A stretch of 64,000 bases of DNA from Ancylobacter gelatini (GTDB lineage Bacteria; Pseudomonadota; Alphaproteobacteria; Rhizobiales; Xanthobacteraceae), in the NCBI RefSeq assembly GCF_022601675.1, contig NZ_JAKVIL010000004.1, forward strand, positions 338,144-402,143. Direction: 5' to 3'. Positions 27,708 through 36,967 of this stretch are shown piece after piece. Under the pieces are notes generated by a model. The model had not been told where the DNA came from and did not search any database. It saw nothing but the letters and a program-made list of their open reading frames with translations. How positions within the stretch are numbered: the first letter of the stretch is position 1; every line of letters starts with the position of its first letter. The position numbers and the translations under genes were made by a program.

Positions 27708-28877
27708 CTATGCGGCGCGCGAGCGACGCAGGAGACCCGGCATCACCCGGCGGAACACGCCAAGCGCCCGGTCGACATCCTCTTCCCCGCTCGACCAGCC
27801 GAACGACAGGCGGAAGGCCGAGCGCGCGATGCGCTCAGGCACCCCCATGGCGGACAGCACATGAGAGGGGCCGACCTTGCCCGACGAACAGGCCGCGCCG
27901 GCGCTCACCGCCAGCCCCGCCAGATCAAGCGCAATCACCATGGTCTCCGCCGGCACGCCGGGCAGGGACAGGCTCGAGGTGTTCGGCAGCCGGTCGACGT
28001 CGCCGACCAGCAGGACAAGCTCGGGAAACTCGCACCTTAGAGCGCTTTCAAGCCGATCGCGCAAGGCAGCGATACGTATTTGTTCTGATTCTAAACTAGC
28101 TGCGGCAACCTGCGCCGCCGCCCCGAAAGCCGCGATCGCCGGCACGTTCTCGCTACCCGCGCGCAGCCCGCGCTCCTGCCCGCCACCGCCGATCAGCGCA
28201 GCCGGGCGAAGCTCCTCGTCCACCAGCACCAGAGCACCCGCCCCGGGGGCGCCGCCGATCTTGTGCGCGGACACCGACAACAGGTCTACGCCGAGCGCGC
28301 GCGCATCCACGCTGATGCGACCGGCGGCCTGCACCGCGTCGCTATGCACCAGCGCGCCATGGCCATGCGCCCGGCGCGCGGCTTCCGCCACAGGCTGCAC
28401 CACGCCGGTCTCGTTATTGGCCAGCATGATCGACACCAACGCCCGCCTGCCAGCAGCGGAATGGCGCCCCAGCGCCGCCTCCAGTTCGTCGAGGTCCAGC
28501 CGCCCGCGGGCGTCGACGGGAAGCACCTCCACCCGGTCGGGCGCAAAACGATGGCCGCGCAGCGCGGCGGAGTGCTCCACCGCGCTCACCAGCAGCACAT
28601 CAAGCACCTGGTCCTCGCCCCCGCGCTGATAGTGCGGCGTCAAAGCCAGCGCATCGGCCTCCGTGCCGCTGGAGGTGAACACCACCCCGCGCGGCCCCGC
28701 CCCGACCAGAGCGGCGACACGAGCGCGCGCGACGTCGATCTCGCTGCGCGCACCGCGACCCTCGCCATGGATCGACGAGGGATTGCCGGTCGCGGCAAAG
28801 ATTTCGACAACCGCCCGCACCGCCTCGGGGCGAACCGGCGACGTTGCATTGTGATCGAGATAGACGCGTTCGTTCAT
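27708..28877 (-). CDS. NifS/IscS-type (class I) cysteine desulfurase
   Basis: A 389-residue PLP cysteine desulfurase, first gene of the suf operon. It begins M-N-E-R-V-Y-L-D-H-N-A-T-S-P, has the PLP lysine in S-A-H-K-I-G-G, and the class I cysteine Cys330 in S-A-G-A-A-C-S-S-G-K-V. It differs from SufS in class, so the operon carries two desulfurases, an arrangement I know from other rhizobia. ATG 28877 gives the family start; the frame runs on to 28910 without a likely codon. The iron box and promoter lie 130-200 bases upstream. Confidence 0.92.
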   Translation of the reverse strand: MNERVYLDHNATSPVRPEAVRAVVEIFAATGNPSSIHGEGRGARSEIDVARARVAALVGAGPRGVVFTSSGTEADALALTPHYQRGGEDQVLDVLLVSAVEHSAALRGHRFAPDRVEVLPVDARGRLDLDELEAALGRHSAAGRRALVSIMLANNETGVVQPVAEAARRAHGHGALVHSDAVQAAGRISVDARALGVDLLSVSAHKIGGAPGAGALVLVDEELRPAALIGGGGQERGLRAGSENVPAIAAFGAAAQVAAASLESEQIRIAALRDRLESALRCEFPELVLLVGDVDRLPNTSSLSLPGVPAETMVIALDLAGLAVSAGAACSSGKVGPSHVLSAMGVPERIARSAFRLSFGWSSGEEDVDRALGVFRRVMPGLLRRSRAA

Positions 28878-29009
28878 GTCATCCACGGGCTCGAAATCCG
28901 GCCGGCCCACCTAAATGGGAAAAGCCTCGCTGAAGGGGCCGGCCTTTCGGAATGCTTGCAAAAAAGGGCCATCTCCTTCATAGCTTGGCCAACTCTTCTG
29001 CTGCCGGAA

Positions 29010-29038
29010 TATATCGTGTCGCACAATTGAATCTGCAA
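29010..29038 (-). promoter_or_regulatory. Candidate suf operon promoter
   Basis: Read on the minus strand: TTGCAG, a 17-base spacer, GATATA, about 130 bases before the first suf-operon ATG. The Irr-type box lies just upstream of the -35. Confidence 0.45.
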
Positions 29039-29060
29039 CCGATGCAATCCAGCGTAGAAT

Positions 29061-29077
29061 ATTAGAATTATTCTAAT
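29061..29077. promoter_or_regulatory. Candidate Irr box (iron control element, ICE)
   Basis: ATTAGAA-TTA-TTCTAAT, a perfect dyad with three-base centre, matches the ICE/Irr consensus as I remember it (TTTAGAA-N3-TTCTAAA) in all core positions. It lies 184 bases before the desulfurase ATG and 138 bases before the plus-strand hydrolase ATG. Control of suf by iron through Irr is the simplest reading. Confidence 0.65.
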
Positions 29078-29215
29078 AAGTTAAGGTCCCTACCCTGTGT
29101 CGTCAAGGCGCCGGCGGTAATCAGGAGCCCGGAGGGGACGAGCGCGGATCATCCGCTCGCTGTTTCCAAAGGACCACGATCCGGCCCGCGCCGCACCCCC
29201 AAGGTCACGAACTTC

Positions 29216-29884
29216 ATGCCTGAGGTCATTTTTACCGGTGAGAAGGGGCGGCTCGAAGGCCGCTACCAGCCGGCCAAGACGCGCCGCGCGCCGATCGCCA
29301 TCATCCTGCACCCGCACCCCCAGTTCGGCGGCACGATGAACAACCCGGTCGTCTACAACCTCTATTACCAGTTCGTGAACCGGGGTTTCTCGACTCTGCG
29401 CTTCAACTTCCGTGGCGTCGGCCGCTCGCAGGGCTCGTTCGACCATGGACAGGGCGAACTGGCGGACGCCGCCGCCGCGCTGGACTGGGCGCAGTCGATC
29501 AACCCGGACGCGCGTGCCTGCTGGATCGCCGGCTTCTCCTTCGGCGCCTGGATCGGCATGCAGTTGCTGATGCGCCGCCCCGAGGTGGAGGGCTTCATCT
29601 CCATCGCCGCGCCGGCGAACCTGTATGACTTCTCGTTCCTCGCCCCCTGCCCGTCATCCGGCCTGTTCGTGCATGGCGACAAGGATGCGGTGGTGCCGTT
29701 CTCCGCCGTCACCGGCCTCGTCGAGAAGCTGAAGACGCAGAAGGGCATCGTGATCGACCAGCAGACCGTCCCCGGCGCCAACCACTTCTTCGATGGCAAG
29801 ACCGAGGACCTGATGGAAGTGATCGGCGGCTATCTCGACAAGCGCCTGCCCGGCACCGCGATCAAGAAGATCACCGCGGCCTGA
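29216..29884 (+). CDS. Alpha/beta hydrolase (dienelactone-hydrolase-like)
   Basis: A 222-residue alpha/beta hydrolase. The nucleophile elbow is G-F-S-F-G-A-W, the oxyanion region is L-H-P-H-P-Q-F-G-G-T-M-N-N, and the catalytic Asp and His are probably in H-G-D-K-D and G-A-N-H-F-F. H-P-x-P-x-x-G-G-x-M-x-N-x-V is typical of a widespread bacterial group of unknown substrate. The ATG at 29216 is used without an obvious ribosome site. It is divergent from the suf operon and ends at a strong terminator. Confidence 0.8.
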   Translation: MPEVIFTGEKGRLEGRYQPAKTRRAPIAIILHPHPQFGGTMNNPVVYNLYYQFVNRGFSTLRFNFRGVGRSQGSFDHGQGELADAAAALDWAQSINPDARACWIAGFSFGAWIGMQLLMRRPEVEGFISIAAPANLYDFSFLAPCPSSGLFVHGDKDAVVPFSAVTGLVEKLKTQKGIVIDQQTVPGANHFFDGKTEDLMEVIGGYLDKRLPGTAIKKITAA

Positions 29885-29921
29885 GGGTTCGACCACGGCC
29901 TTGCGCCTGCCACCACATACG

Positions 29922-29953
29922 AAAAGCCCGGCGCTCATCACGCCGGGCTTTTT
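29922..29953. terminator. Bidirectional intrinsic terminator
   Basis: Twelve-base arms AAAAGCCCGGCG / CGCCGGGCTTTT with a seven-base loop, ending in TTTTT; it lies between the hydrolase gene and the convergent small secreted-protein gene. Confidence 0.88.
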
Positions 29954-29975
29954 GCTATGCGGGGGTGGCGCGACC

Positions 29976-30362
29976 TCAGTTGAGGACGAGACGGACCGGG
30001 CTGCTGACCGTGAGACGATCGCCATGGCGGGCGATCTCGACCACACTTTCGGCGGTCTCAACCGCACCGGGAACCGAGAAGCTCACGGCCTGCTCGGGCT
30101 GCAGCGTAGCCGCGACGCGGATCGGCGCGCCGCCGGCGACGCTCAGCGTGGCGACGACATGGTAGCCGTCCTCTTCCGAGGTGTAATAGGCCACGCCGTT
30201 GACGTAGCCGATATTGATGATCTGCGCCGCTTCGGGGCGAAGGCCTGACGCCTTCTCGTCCGCCCGCGCGGGAGCGAGCAGCGCGATGGCGAGAAGGGCG
30301 GCGATCAGGCCGAGCGGGATGAGGTCGCTCACAAGCTCAAGCGGGCGAAAAGACGTGCGCAT
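29976..30362 (-). CDS. Hypothetical secreted protein
   Basis: A 128-residue protein of unknown function. Residues 13-33 are a signal peptide (L-I-P-L-G-L-I-A-A-L-L-A-I-A-L-L) ending A-P-A-R-A-D. The mature part is predicted all-beta (Y-V-N-G-V-A-Y-Y-T-S-E-E-D-G-Y-H-V-V-A-T-L, V-A-A-T-L-Q-P-E-Q-A-V-S-F-S-V-P-G), without cysteines. The ATG at 30362 is used. It lies downstream of anmK on the same strand, but a terminator-like dyad separates them. Confidence 0.65.
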   Translation of the reverse strand: MRTSFRPLELVSDLIPLGLIAALLAIALLAPARADEKASGLRPEAAQIINIGYVNGVAYYTSEEDGYHVVATLSVAGGAPIRVAATLQPEQAVSFSVPGAVETAESVVEIARHGDRLTVSSPVRLVLN

Positions 30363-30454
30363 CTAAGGCTCCACAAGGTTCTGTCCAGGCGTGTTGATTG
30401 GGAAGCTGCCTGCCTGGCGAGCCGGACTTCCGGGAGCCCTCAAGATAAGCGAAA

Positions 30455-30493
30455 AATGGTGCAGCGCATCATTCATGTATGCATTGCACCATT
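30455..30493 (-). terminator. Long dyad with T-run downstream of anmK
   Basis: Fifteen-base arms AATGGTGCAGCGCAT and ATGCATTGCACCATT (13 of 15 complementary) around a nine-base loop. Read on the minus strand the stem is followed by TTTTT, so it can terminate anmK transcription. Two further dyads lie at 30503-30531 and 30528-30555. Confidence 0.6.
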
Positions 30494-30502
30494 GCATTTC
30501 AG

Positions 30503-30555
30503 GAATATTGGGGCGACTTGTCGCAATATTCAGTTTTTCTGAATCATCGATTCAG
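30503..30555. repeat. Cluster of two AT-rich dyads after anmK
   Basis: First: GAATATTG ... CAATATTC (30503-30510 and 30524-30531) with an inner CGAC/GTCG stem and a GGG bulge. Second: CTGAATC-ATC-GATTCAG (30539-30555), partly shared with ATTCAG-TTTTT-CTGAAT (30528-30544). Role unknown. Confidence 0.55.
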
Positions 30556-30560
30556 ATGAA

Positions 30561-31721
30561 TTATGCCGATCCCGATACTGGCCGTTCGTTTCCGACGATC
30601 ACCCCGCCGGTCATCGGCTCCGGCACCCCGGTGGTGCCGGGAAAGCTCAGCGGCAGACCCCGCAGGCTGCGCACCGCGAGGAAGGCGAAGGCCTGCGCTT
30701 CCATATCGTCGGACGACCAGCCGACCTCATCGGCGGTCTCGGTTTTGATGCCGGTGCGCTCGCCCAGCATGCGCAGTAGCGTCAGGTTATGCGCACCGCC
30801 GCCCGCAGCGATCATCCGTTCCGGCCGTGCCGGCAGGAAGCGCAGCACGGCCCCGACACAGGCGGCGGTAAGCGCGCTCAGCGTCGCCGCGCCATCCGCC
30901 GTGCTCATGCCGGCAAGGCCGCCGTGCTCCTCGACCCAGCCACGGAAATCGTTGCGATCGAGCGACTTCGGCGGCGAGCGGTGAAAGAACGGGTGCCCGA
31001 GCAGCCGTTCGATCGCCGCCTCGTCCACCTTCCCGGCTTTGGCGATGGCGCCGTCCTCGTCGAAAGGCAGGCCGGTGCGGGATTTAACGAAGTCGTCGAC
31101 CAGCGCATTGGCCGGCCCGGTATCGCAGGCGATGGGATCGCGCATGCCGTCGATGTAAGAAATGTTGGCAACACCCCCGAGATTGAGCACCAGCAGCGGC
31201 TGGGCCGGTCCGAGACCACGCGCCAGCGCCCGATGATAGACCGGCACCAGCGGTGCACCTTGTCCGCCGGCGGCGACATCGGCGGCGCGCATGTCGTAGA
31301 CCAGCGTCGTCTTGTCGGTCGTCAGTCCTCGCGCCGCCCGCGCCAGTGCCGGACCGTCGCCGATCTGCACGGTCAGCGCGATTTCCGGCCGGTGCAGCAC
31401 GGTCTGGCCGTGATAGCCGATCACGTCAACGTCGCGATAGGCTGGGAACTCTTTGAGAAAACTGGCCAGCGCCTGGGCATGGCGCTCGGTCGAGAGCCGC
31501 TCGGCGCGCGCCAGAATGCCCGGCCGCGCGTTCCGATCGGTCACCTCCCGCGCATCGGCAATCGCGCGGAACAGCAATTCCCGCGTTTCGGAAGCGTAGA
31601 CATAGGTCCGCCCCGGCCCGAACAGGCGAATGTCCTCGCCGTCCGTCTCGATCAGCGCGACATCCACTCCGTCCAGCGACGTGCCGCTCATCAGGCCGAT
31701 GGCTTTATGGAAGGCCGACAT
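30561..31721 (-). CDS. anmK: Anhydro-N-acetylmuramic acid kinase
   Basis: A 386-residue kinase that recycles 1,6-anhydro-MurNAc from the cell wall to MurNAc-6-phosphate. The start M-S-A-F-H-K-A-I-G-L-M-S-G-T-S-L-D-G-V-D is diagnostic, followed by G-Y-H-G-Q-T, N-L-G-G-V-A-N-I-S-Y, D-T-G-P-A-N-A-L-V-D and A-G-G-G-A-H-N near the end. ATG 31721 has GAGGA upstream; extra frame to 31766 is not needed. It is divergent from tyrS with 86 bases between. Confidence 0.95.
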   Translation of the reverse strand: MSAFHKAIGLMSGTSLDGVDVALIETDGEDIRLFGPGRTYVYASETRELLFRAIADAREVTDRNARPGILARAERLSTERHAQALASFLKEFPAYRDVDVIGYHGQTVLHRPEIALTVQIGDGPALARAARGLTTDKTTLVYDMRAADVAAGGQGAPLVPVYHRALARGLGPAQPLLVLNLGGVANISYIDGMRDPIACDTGPANALVDDFVKSRTGLPFDEDGAIAKAGKVDEAAIERLLGHPFFHRSPPKSLDRNDFRGWVEEHGGLAGMSTADGAATLSALTAACVGAVLRFLPARPERMIAAGGGAHNLTLLRMLGERTGIKTETADEVGWSSDDMEAQAFAFLAVRSLRGLPLSFPGTTGVPEPMTGGVIVGNERPVSGSA

Positions 31722-31807
31722 CTGCGTTCCTCGGGGTGCTTTCGCTGCGTGAAACTGGTACATCACCGGCCCGCTCCTAAGATCGCGTTGATGATACCGG
31801 GCCCGTC

Positions 31808-33067
31808 ATGACCAAGTTCCGTTCCGACTTCCTCCGCACCATGCATGAGCGTGGCTTCGTTCATCAGCTTTCCGATGAATCCGGCCTCGACGACCTGCTC
31901 GCCAAGGAAAGCGTGACGGCCTATATCGGCTTCGATCCGACCGCGCCCTCTCTGCATGCCGGCGGGCTGATCCAGATCATGATGCTGCACTGGCTGCAGG
32001 CGACCGGCCACCAGCCGGTCTCGCTGATGGGCGGCGGCACCGGCATGGTCGGCGATCCTTCCTTCAAGGAAGAGGCGCGCAAGCTGATGACGGTGGAGAC
32101 CATCGAGGACAACATCGCCTCGATCAAGCGGGTCTTCGCGAACTATCTCGACTACAGCAGCGGCCCCAAGGGCGGCGCGCTGATGATCAACAATGCCGAA
32201 TGGCTGCGCGAGCTGAACTATCTCGAATTCCTGCGCGATGTCGGCCGCCACTTCTCGGTCAACCGCATGCTGTCCTTCGACAGCGTGAAGACGCGGCTCG
32301 AGCGCGAGCAGTCGCTGTCCTTCCTCGAATTCAACTACATGATCCTGCAGGCCTACGACTTCGTGGAGCTGTCGAAGCGCTACGATGTGCGGCTGCAGAT
32401 GGGCGGCTCCGACCAGTGGGGCAACATCGTCAACGGCATCGACCTCGGCCACCGCATGGGGACAAAGCAGCTCTATGCCCTGACCTCGCCGCTGCTCACC
32501 ACCTCCTCCGGCGCCAAGATGGGCAAGTCGGTGAACGGGGCGGTGTGGCTGAACGCCGACATGCTCGGCCCCTACGAGTTCTGGCAGTACTGGCGCAACA
32601 CCGAGGACGCCGACGTCGCGCGCTTCCTCAAGCTCTACACCACGCTGCCGATGGACGAGATCGCCCGGCTTTCGGCGCTGGCCGGCTCGGAGATCAACGA
32701 GGTCAAGAAGATCCTCGCCACCGAGATCACCGCCATGCTGCATGGCCGCGCCGCGGCGGAGGCGGCGGCGGAGACCGCACGCAAAACCTTCGAGGAAGGC
32801 GGCGTCGCCGCCGACCTGCCGAGCGTCGAGGTGCCGGCGGGCGAACTTGAGGCCGGGATCGGCGTACTGGCCGCCTTCGCGGAGAAGGCCGGATTGGTCG
32901 CCTCCAATGGCGAGGCACGCCGGCAGGTGAAGAGCGGCGGGCTCAAGGTGAACGATGCCACCGTCACCGACGACAAGGCCGTTCTGACCCCGCGCGACCT
33001 GACGCCGGAAGGCGTGATCAAGCTGTCCTTCGGCAAGAAGAAGCACGTGCTGCTGAAGCCGGTCTGA
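31808..33067 (+). CDS. tyrS: Tyrosyl-tRNA synthetase
   Basis: A 419-residue class I synthetase that charges tRNA-Tyr. The N-terminal fold shows [14 protein letters not shown] (HIGH region), Q-A-Y-D-F and G-G-S-D-Q-W-G-N-I (tyrosine pocket), and the KMSKS loop as K-M-G-K-S. The last 65 residues form an S4 RNA-binding domain ([12 protein letters not shown]). ATG 31808 matches the family start. Confidence 0.96.
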   Translation: MTKFRSDFLRTMHERGFVHQLSDESGLDDLLAKESVTAYIGFDPTAPSLHAGGLIQIMMLHWLQATGHQPVSLMGGGTGMVGDPSFKEEARKLMTVETIEDNIASIKRVFANYLDYSSGPKGGALMINNAEWLRELNYLEFLRDVGRHFSVNRMLSFDSVKTRLEREQSLSFLEFNYMILQAYDFVELSKRYDVRLQMGGSDQWGNIVNGIDLGHRMGTKQLYALTSPLLTTSSGAKMGKSVNGAVWLNADMLGPYEFWQYWRNTEDADVARFLKLYTTLPMDEIARLSALAGSEINEVKKILATEITAMLHGRAAAEAAAETARKTFEEGGVAADLPSVEVPAGELEAGIGVLAAFAEKAGLVASNGEARRQVKSGGLKVNDATVTDDKAVLTPRDLTPEGVIKLSFGKKKHVLLKPV

Positions 33068-33209
33068 GGACCGGCGCGCACGGAACGCGCGGCCTCACGG
33101 CGGCCACGCCGGGACGAGGCCGGCACGTTTGAGGCTTGAGGGGGCGACCGCGGGAACGCGTCGCCACCCGCCCGCGCAGCGCCCGAAGGGCGGCCGCCGC
33201 CCTTGCAAC

Positions 33210-36200
33210 CTAGCGCGGCGGGATCAGAGCCGGCGGGCTTGGGTCCGGGGCCTGACGGTATTCGAAGATCTTGCGCAGGAAGCCCGGCGCCACGGCGGAG
33301 ATCGGATTCATGCGCAGGGTCGGCCCGGCCATCGGCCCGACGATCTCGTAGGTCACGCCGACCAGCCCTTCATTGGGACCGCCGCCGAGGAAGAAGCCGA
33401 GCACCGGCAGCTTGCTGAACAGGTTGTTCAGCCCGTAGGCCGGGACATAAGTGCCCTGCACCGACATCCGGTCATTGGCGAAATCAAGCGTGCCGTCAAA
33501 GGTCGAGCCGATCTGCGGCCCCCAGATCGCGCCCTCGCGGATATTGAGCTGCTCGGCCGAGCGCTGGAACGTGACCTGCAGCTTGTTGAACGCCACCGCC
33601 GAGCCCGGCTGGAGCGAGCCGTCGCGCCCGGCCGAAGGCGCCGCCGCGATCAGACGATCGAGACCGGGTTCGCCCCGGATCACGAAATCGCGCATGTTGA
33701 CGACGCCGCTCTGCGGCGAGCCGTCGCCGGTCGGCGCATCGACATCGATCCACAGATCGCCGCTATAGATGCGCGCATAGAGATTGATGAAGCGCAGCAG
33801 TGCGCCGGCATCGGAGGTAGCGACCCGCAGGCGCGGCTTGCCATTGCCGCCGGGGGTCAGTGTCCCCACGACCTTGCCGTCGCGGCCGACCAGCGCCGAA
33901 AGATCGAAGGCGCGCAGATTGCCGTCGCGGCGCGACATCTTGAGCGCGGCCTGGCGCATCGCCTCGCCATTGTTACCGGCCACCACGCCAAGTTCGACAT
34001 CAAGATCGATGTCGAGCGGCTTCTCGTCCTTGCGGCCGGCGATCGGCGCCTCCAGCAGGTTCTTGAGATAGGACCGCGCCTCGATCACCTCGCCGCGCAC
34101 CACGACGTTCATCACGCCGGAGGCCGCGGAGACCTTCACGCTGGCCTTGTCGCCATCCGACAGTGCGAAGGTCGGCAAATTGGCGCTGACCAGTGAGGCC
34201 TTGGAATCGAGCTCCACGGTGCCGCGAATATTGACGCCGCTGCCGGTGACCACGAGGTCGTCGAGCCGGGTGCCGGTGGCGGTCACGGTGGCGCGCGCGG
34301 TCAGCCGCGCGGGCTTGCCGGCCGGCTTCGACCAGCCCGGCACCAGCTCGGCGAGCCGGGCGGCGGTCAGGTCGAGGTCGACATCGGCGGTCTTGCCCTT
34401 GGACGTAATCGCGCCGGTAAGCTTCACCCCGACCACGCCGGAGAGGCCCGCCAGATCGAGGTTGAGCTTGTTGCGCGCAGCATCGTCCAGCTTGGCCTCG
34501 ACCACGAACGTTGCGTCGTTGTCGGAGGTGTTGCGCGTGTACTCAAAGCTCGCCGGCGCGCCGCCGAACTTGCCCTGCCCGCGCAGCACCGTCGCCGCCG
34601 GGGTGACGAAGGCCCGCACCGTGGCGTCGTCGAGGCGCTGGCCCAAGAACACCTTGTCAGCGCTGAAATCGGTGAGGTCGGCCTCAAAGGAGTAATCGAT
34701 GTCGCCGGCGGTTATGTTGTCGGACAGCGTGACATTGATCTGCGCCACGCCCTTGATCGCGCCGCGCACCAGATTATGGTCGAACTGGTCGCCGGCCGGA
34801 CCGCGCAGCGGTGGCATCGAGGCGAGTTCGAGCGCGGCGGCGGCGGGGCCGTCGACGCCGATCTTGAGCTTGGCCGTGGGGCGTGCCGGCGCGGTGTCGG
34901 GAACGTCGAACACGCTCTCGGGCAGGTTTATCCGCCGCCCATCCGGCGTGTCCATCGCCGCATTGCTGGCGACGACATGCGCGGTGCGGCCGGTGATCTG
35001 AACAGCCACATCGGCGCCCTGGATCAGCGGAAGCTTCGGCACCGGCCGGAACACGCCATTGCTGCCGGCAATGTTGATGGTGAGCTGATCGCCTTCCAGC
35101 GGCCGGTCCTTGTTGCCGATCGAGGTGAGCGGCGCATGGACGTTGATTTCCGCCTTGGTCACGTCGCCCGAGATGAAATGGTCATAGACCCAGCGGCGCA
35201 CCGGCGGGGCGGCCACCACCGGCCAGAGCCGCAGCAGCGAGGTCGCCGTCATCGGCGTCGCGGCAAGCTTGAGGCCCAGGAAGGGCTCCGCAGCACCAAG
35301 GTCGAGTTCGGTACTCAGGTTGATCCCGCCCTGTGGGCCCTTGAGCACCGCGTTGTCGACGGTCAGGCGCTGGGCGCGCGGGTCGAAGCGGACATCAAGC
35401 GAGATGTCGTCGAGCACCAGCGGCGGCACATTCTCGGCATGGGGCCCGCCGCCGGTGAAGCGGGCATCGGCCTTGGTGACGTGCAGCGTCCAGTCGCCAT
35501 CCGCCGTGTCGGGCGCATCGATGATGGCGGCCAGGTCAAGGTCGAACGGCCCGGCGTGGATCGCGAGCGGGCTCAGCGTCAGCTCGCGACGCCTCGGATC
35601 GACGCTGAAATCGACCGAGACCTCGTCGATGATCATGCGCCCATCCGCATCCGCGCCGACCTGAAACTCTCCCGCACCAGCCACCAGCCGGCCCTGTGTC
35701 GCGAGCAGCACGCCCTGCGCGTCGATCGCGGACTTGACCTGGAACGACAGCGGCGAGGTGGCGATCATGGCGGCATCGGCCTTGCCGGCGGCGATCATCA
35801 GGTCGCGCGGGGCCAGATCGCGCACCTCGAAGCCGAGGGCCCGCCGGCCATTGGCCAGCGCGCCGACCGTCGCGCGTGCGGACCACGGCCCATCCGTTCC
35901 GCCGGCGGTCATGTCGAACATCATGCCGCCCTCCGCCGGGCGCGACACACTGAGATCGATATCGTCGAAGGTCCATTGCTGGCCGCTGACCTCGCTGCGC
36001 ACCACCAGCACGCCCTCCTTGAGGCCGATATCCGTGAGGTCACCACCGTCGAGCCCGCCATGGTCGATATTGGCGGCGAGCGCGGCGAGCGCATCCAGCC
36101 GCAGAGGGCCGAGCGGGGCGGCGTCGGCAAGCGGGGTGCCGGAGGGCGTGGCCGGGCCGGTCTCGGTCGCGACATCCGGCGTCGCCCCGGCATCGGCGGG

Positions 36201-36797
36201 AGCGGGCGGGGCCTTTTCGGTGAGCGGAGTGGCGACGGACGGGGTATGCAGCGGCTTGCTGCCCTCGCCGGTGGAAATCGTGAGTTCGCCCCTCGCGTTG
36301 ATCCAGATCGTGAGTTTCACGCCCACGAGATCGATGCGCCGGGGCGTCACCGTCCAAGGGATCAGCCGGTCCTGAAGCTGCACATCGGCCTGCGGGGCGG
36401 TGGCGATCACATCTCCGGCGCTGTCGCGCACCGTGATGTCGCTGGCGCGCAGCACCATGCCGCCCTCGCTGGCCCGGTCGGCTGCGATGGCGCCGATCTC
36501 CACCGTGCGGCCCTCGCCCAGCCGCGCCTCAAGCGCGCGCTCGACATAGGGCCGCGCGATATCGACGGTGATGGTGCCGGTCACGAACAGGAGGTAGATC
36601 GCGAGCACGCCGAGGGCGATGAGCCCGCCGAATCCACCGCACGACCAGCCGCAAATGCGCAGCCAGCGGCGGCGGCCGCGCACCGGCGCCTCGCAGGCGG
36701 CCCGAGCGACACGCCGCAACCGCGGACGCTTCACGCCCGTCGGGCGCGTGGCGTGCTTCGGACGGGCGGCAGCCTTGGGCGTAGTCACCTCCTTCAT
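33210..36797 (-). CDS. Very large AsmA/YhdP-like envelope protein (DUF3971, AsmA-like C-terminal)
   Basis: About 1,195 residues. A basic cytoplasmic N-terminus (first 55 residues, Arg/Lys/Pro-rich) leads into one membrane helix (I-A-L-G-V-L-A-I-Y-L-L-F-V-T-G). The rest is a long periplasmic repeat-rich beta protein with Gly-Asp turns, including I-D-L-V-G-V-K-L-T-I and a C-terminal block (G-T-Y-V-P-A-Y-G-L-N-N-L-F-S-K-L-P-V-L-G-F-F-L-G-G) typical of AsmA-like C-terminal domains. Family members act in phospholipid transport or outer-membrane homeostasis. ATG 36797 is used; the frame extends to 36992. A Pro/Ala linker lies near residues 185-235. Divergent from bcp. Confidence 0.85.
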   Translation of the reverse strand: MKEVTTPKAAARPKHATRPTGVKRPRLRRVARAACEAPVRGRRRWLRICGWSCGGFGGLIALGVLAIYLLFVTGTITVDIARPYVERALEARLGEGRTVEIGAIAADRASEGGMVLRASDITVRDSAGDVIATAPQADVQLQDRLIPWTVTPRRIDLVGVKLTIWINARGELTISTGEGSKPLHTPSVATPLTEKAPPAPADAGATPDVATETGPATPSGTPLADAAPLGPLRLDALAALAANIDHGGLDGGDLTDIGLKEGVLVVRSEVSGQQWTFDDIDLSVSRPAEGGMMFDMTAGGTDGPWSARATVGALANGRRALGFEVRDLAPRDLMIAAGKADAAMIATSPLSFQVKSAIDAQGVLLATQGRLVAGAGEFQVGADADGRMIIDEVSVDFSVDPRRRELTLSPLAIHAGPFDLDLAAIIDAPDTADGDWTLHVTKADARFTGGGPHAENVPPLVLDDISLDVRFDPRAQRLTVDNAVLKGPQGGINLSTELDLGAAEPFLGLKLAATPMTATSLLRLWPVVAAPPVRRWVYDHFISGDVTKAEINVHAPLTSIGNKDRPLEGDQLTINIAGSNGVFRPVPKLPLIQGADVAVQITGRTAHVVASNAAMDTPDGRRINLPESVFDVPDTAPARPTAKLKIGVDGPAAAALELASMPPLRGPAGDQFDHNLVRGAIKGVAQINVTLSDNITAGDIDYSFEADLTDFSADKVFLGQRLDDATVRAFVTPAATVLRGQGKFGGAPASFEYTRNTSDNDATFVVEAKLDDAARNKLNLDLAGLSGVVGVKLTGAITSKGKTADVDLDLTAARLAELVPGWSKPAGKPARLTARATVTATGTRLDDLVVTGSGVNIRGTVELDSKASLVSANLPTFALSDGDKASVKVSAASGVMNVVVRGEVIEARSYLKNLLEAPIAGRKDEKPLDIDLDVELGVVAGNNGEAMRQAALKMSRRDGNLRAFDLSALVGRDGKVVGTLTPGGNGKPRLRVATSDAGALLRFINLYARIYSGDLWIDVDAPTGDGSPQSGVVNMRDFVIRGEPGLDRLIAAAPSAGRDGSLQPGSAVAFNKLQVTFQRSAEQLNIREGAIWGPQIGSTFDGTLDFANDRMSVQGTYVPAYGLNNLFSKLPVLGFFLGGGPNEGLVGVTYEIVGPMAGPTLRMNPISAVAPGFLRKIFEYRQAPDPSPPALIPPR

Positions 36798-36967
36798 CGA
36801 CAGCTTGATTCTCCTGCGGGCGACGCCATTCTGCCCGCTCCCCTGGCGGACGGCGACACCTATAAATACGACGCCACTGACAATTAGCTGACGAATTCCG
36901 GCTTCAACCGGGATCCCGCATCCCGTGCTACAGCCGATCACCTCAAAAACCGACGAAAGGAAGGCAG

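Larger units (their letters stand above)
28878..29215. other. Divergent regulatory region between suf operon and hydrolase gene
   Basis: A 338-base gap, noticeably more AT-rich than its surroundings around 28970-29090. It contains a minus-strand promoter candidate and a perfect Irr-type dyad (listed separately). No gene is visible in it. Confidence 0.7.

Noticed and set aside
33129..36887. Plus-strand frames opposite the AsmA/YhdP-like gene
   Set aside because: Codon-position shadows in GC-rich DNA; the minus-strand gene has a membrane helix and family motifs.
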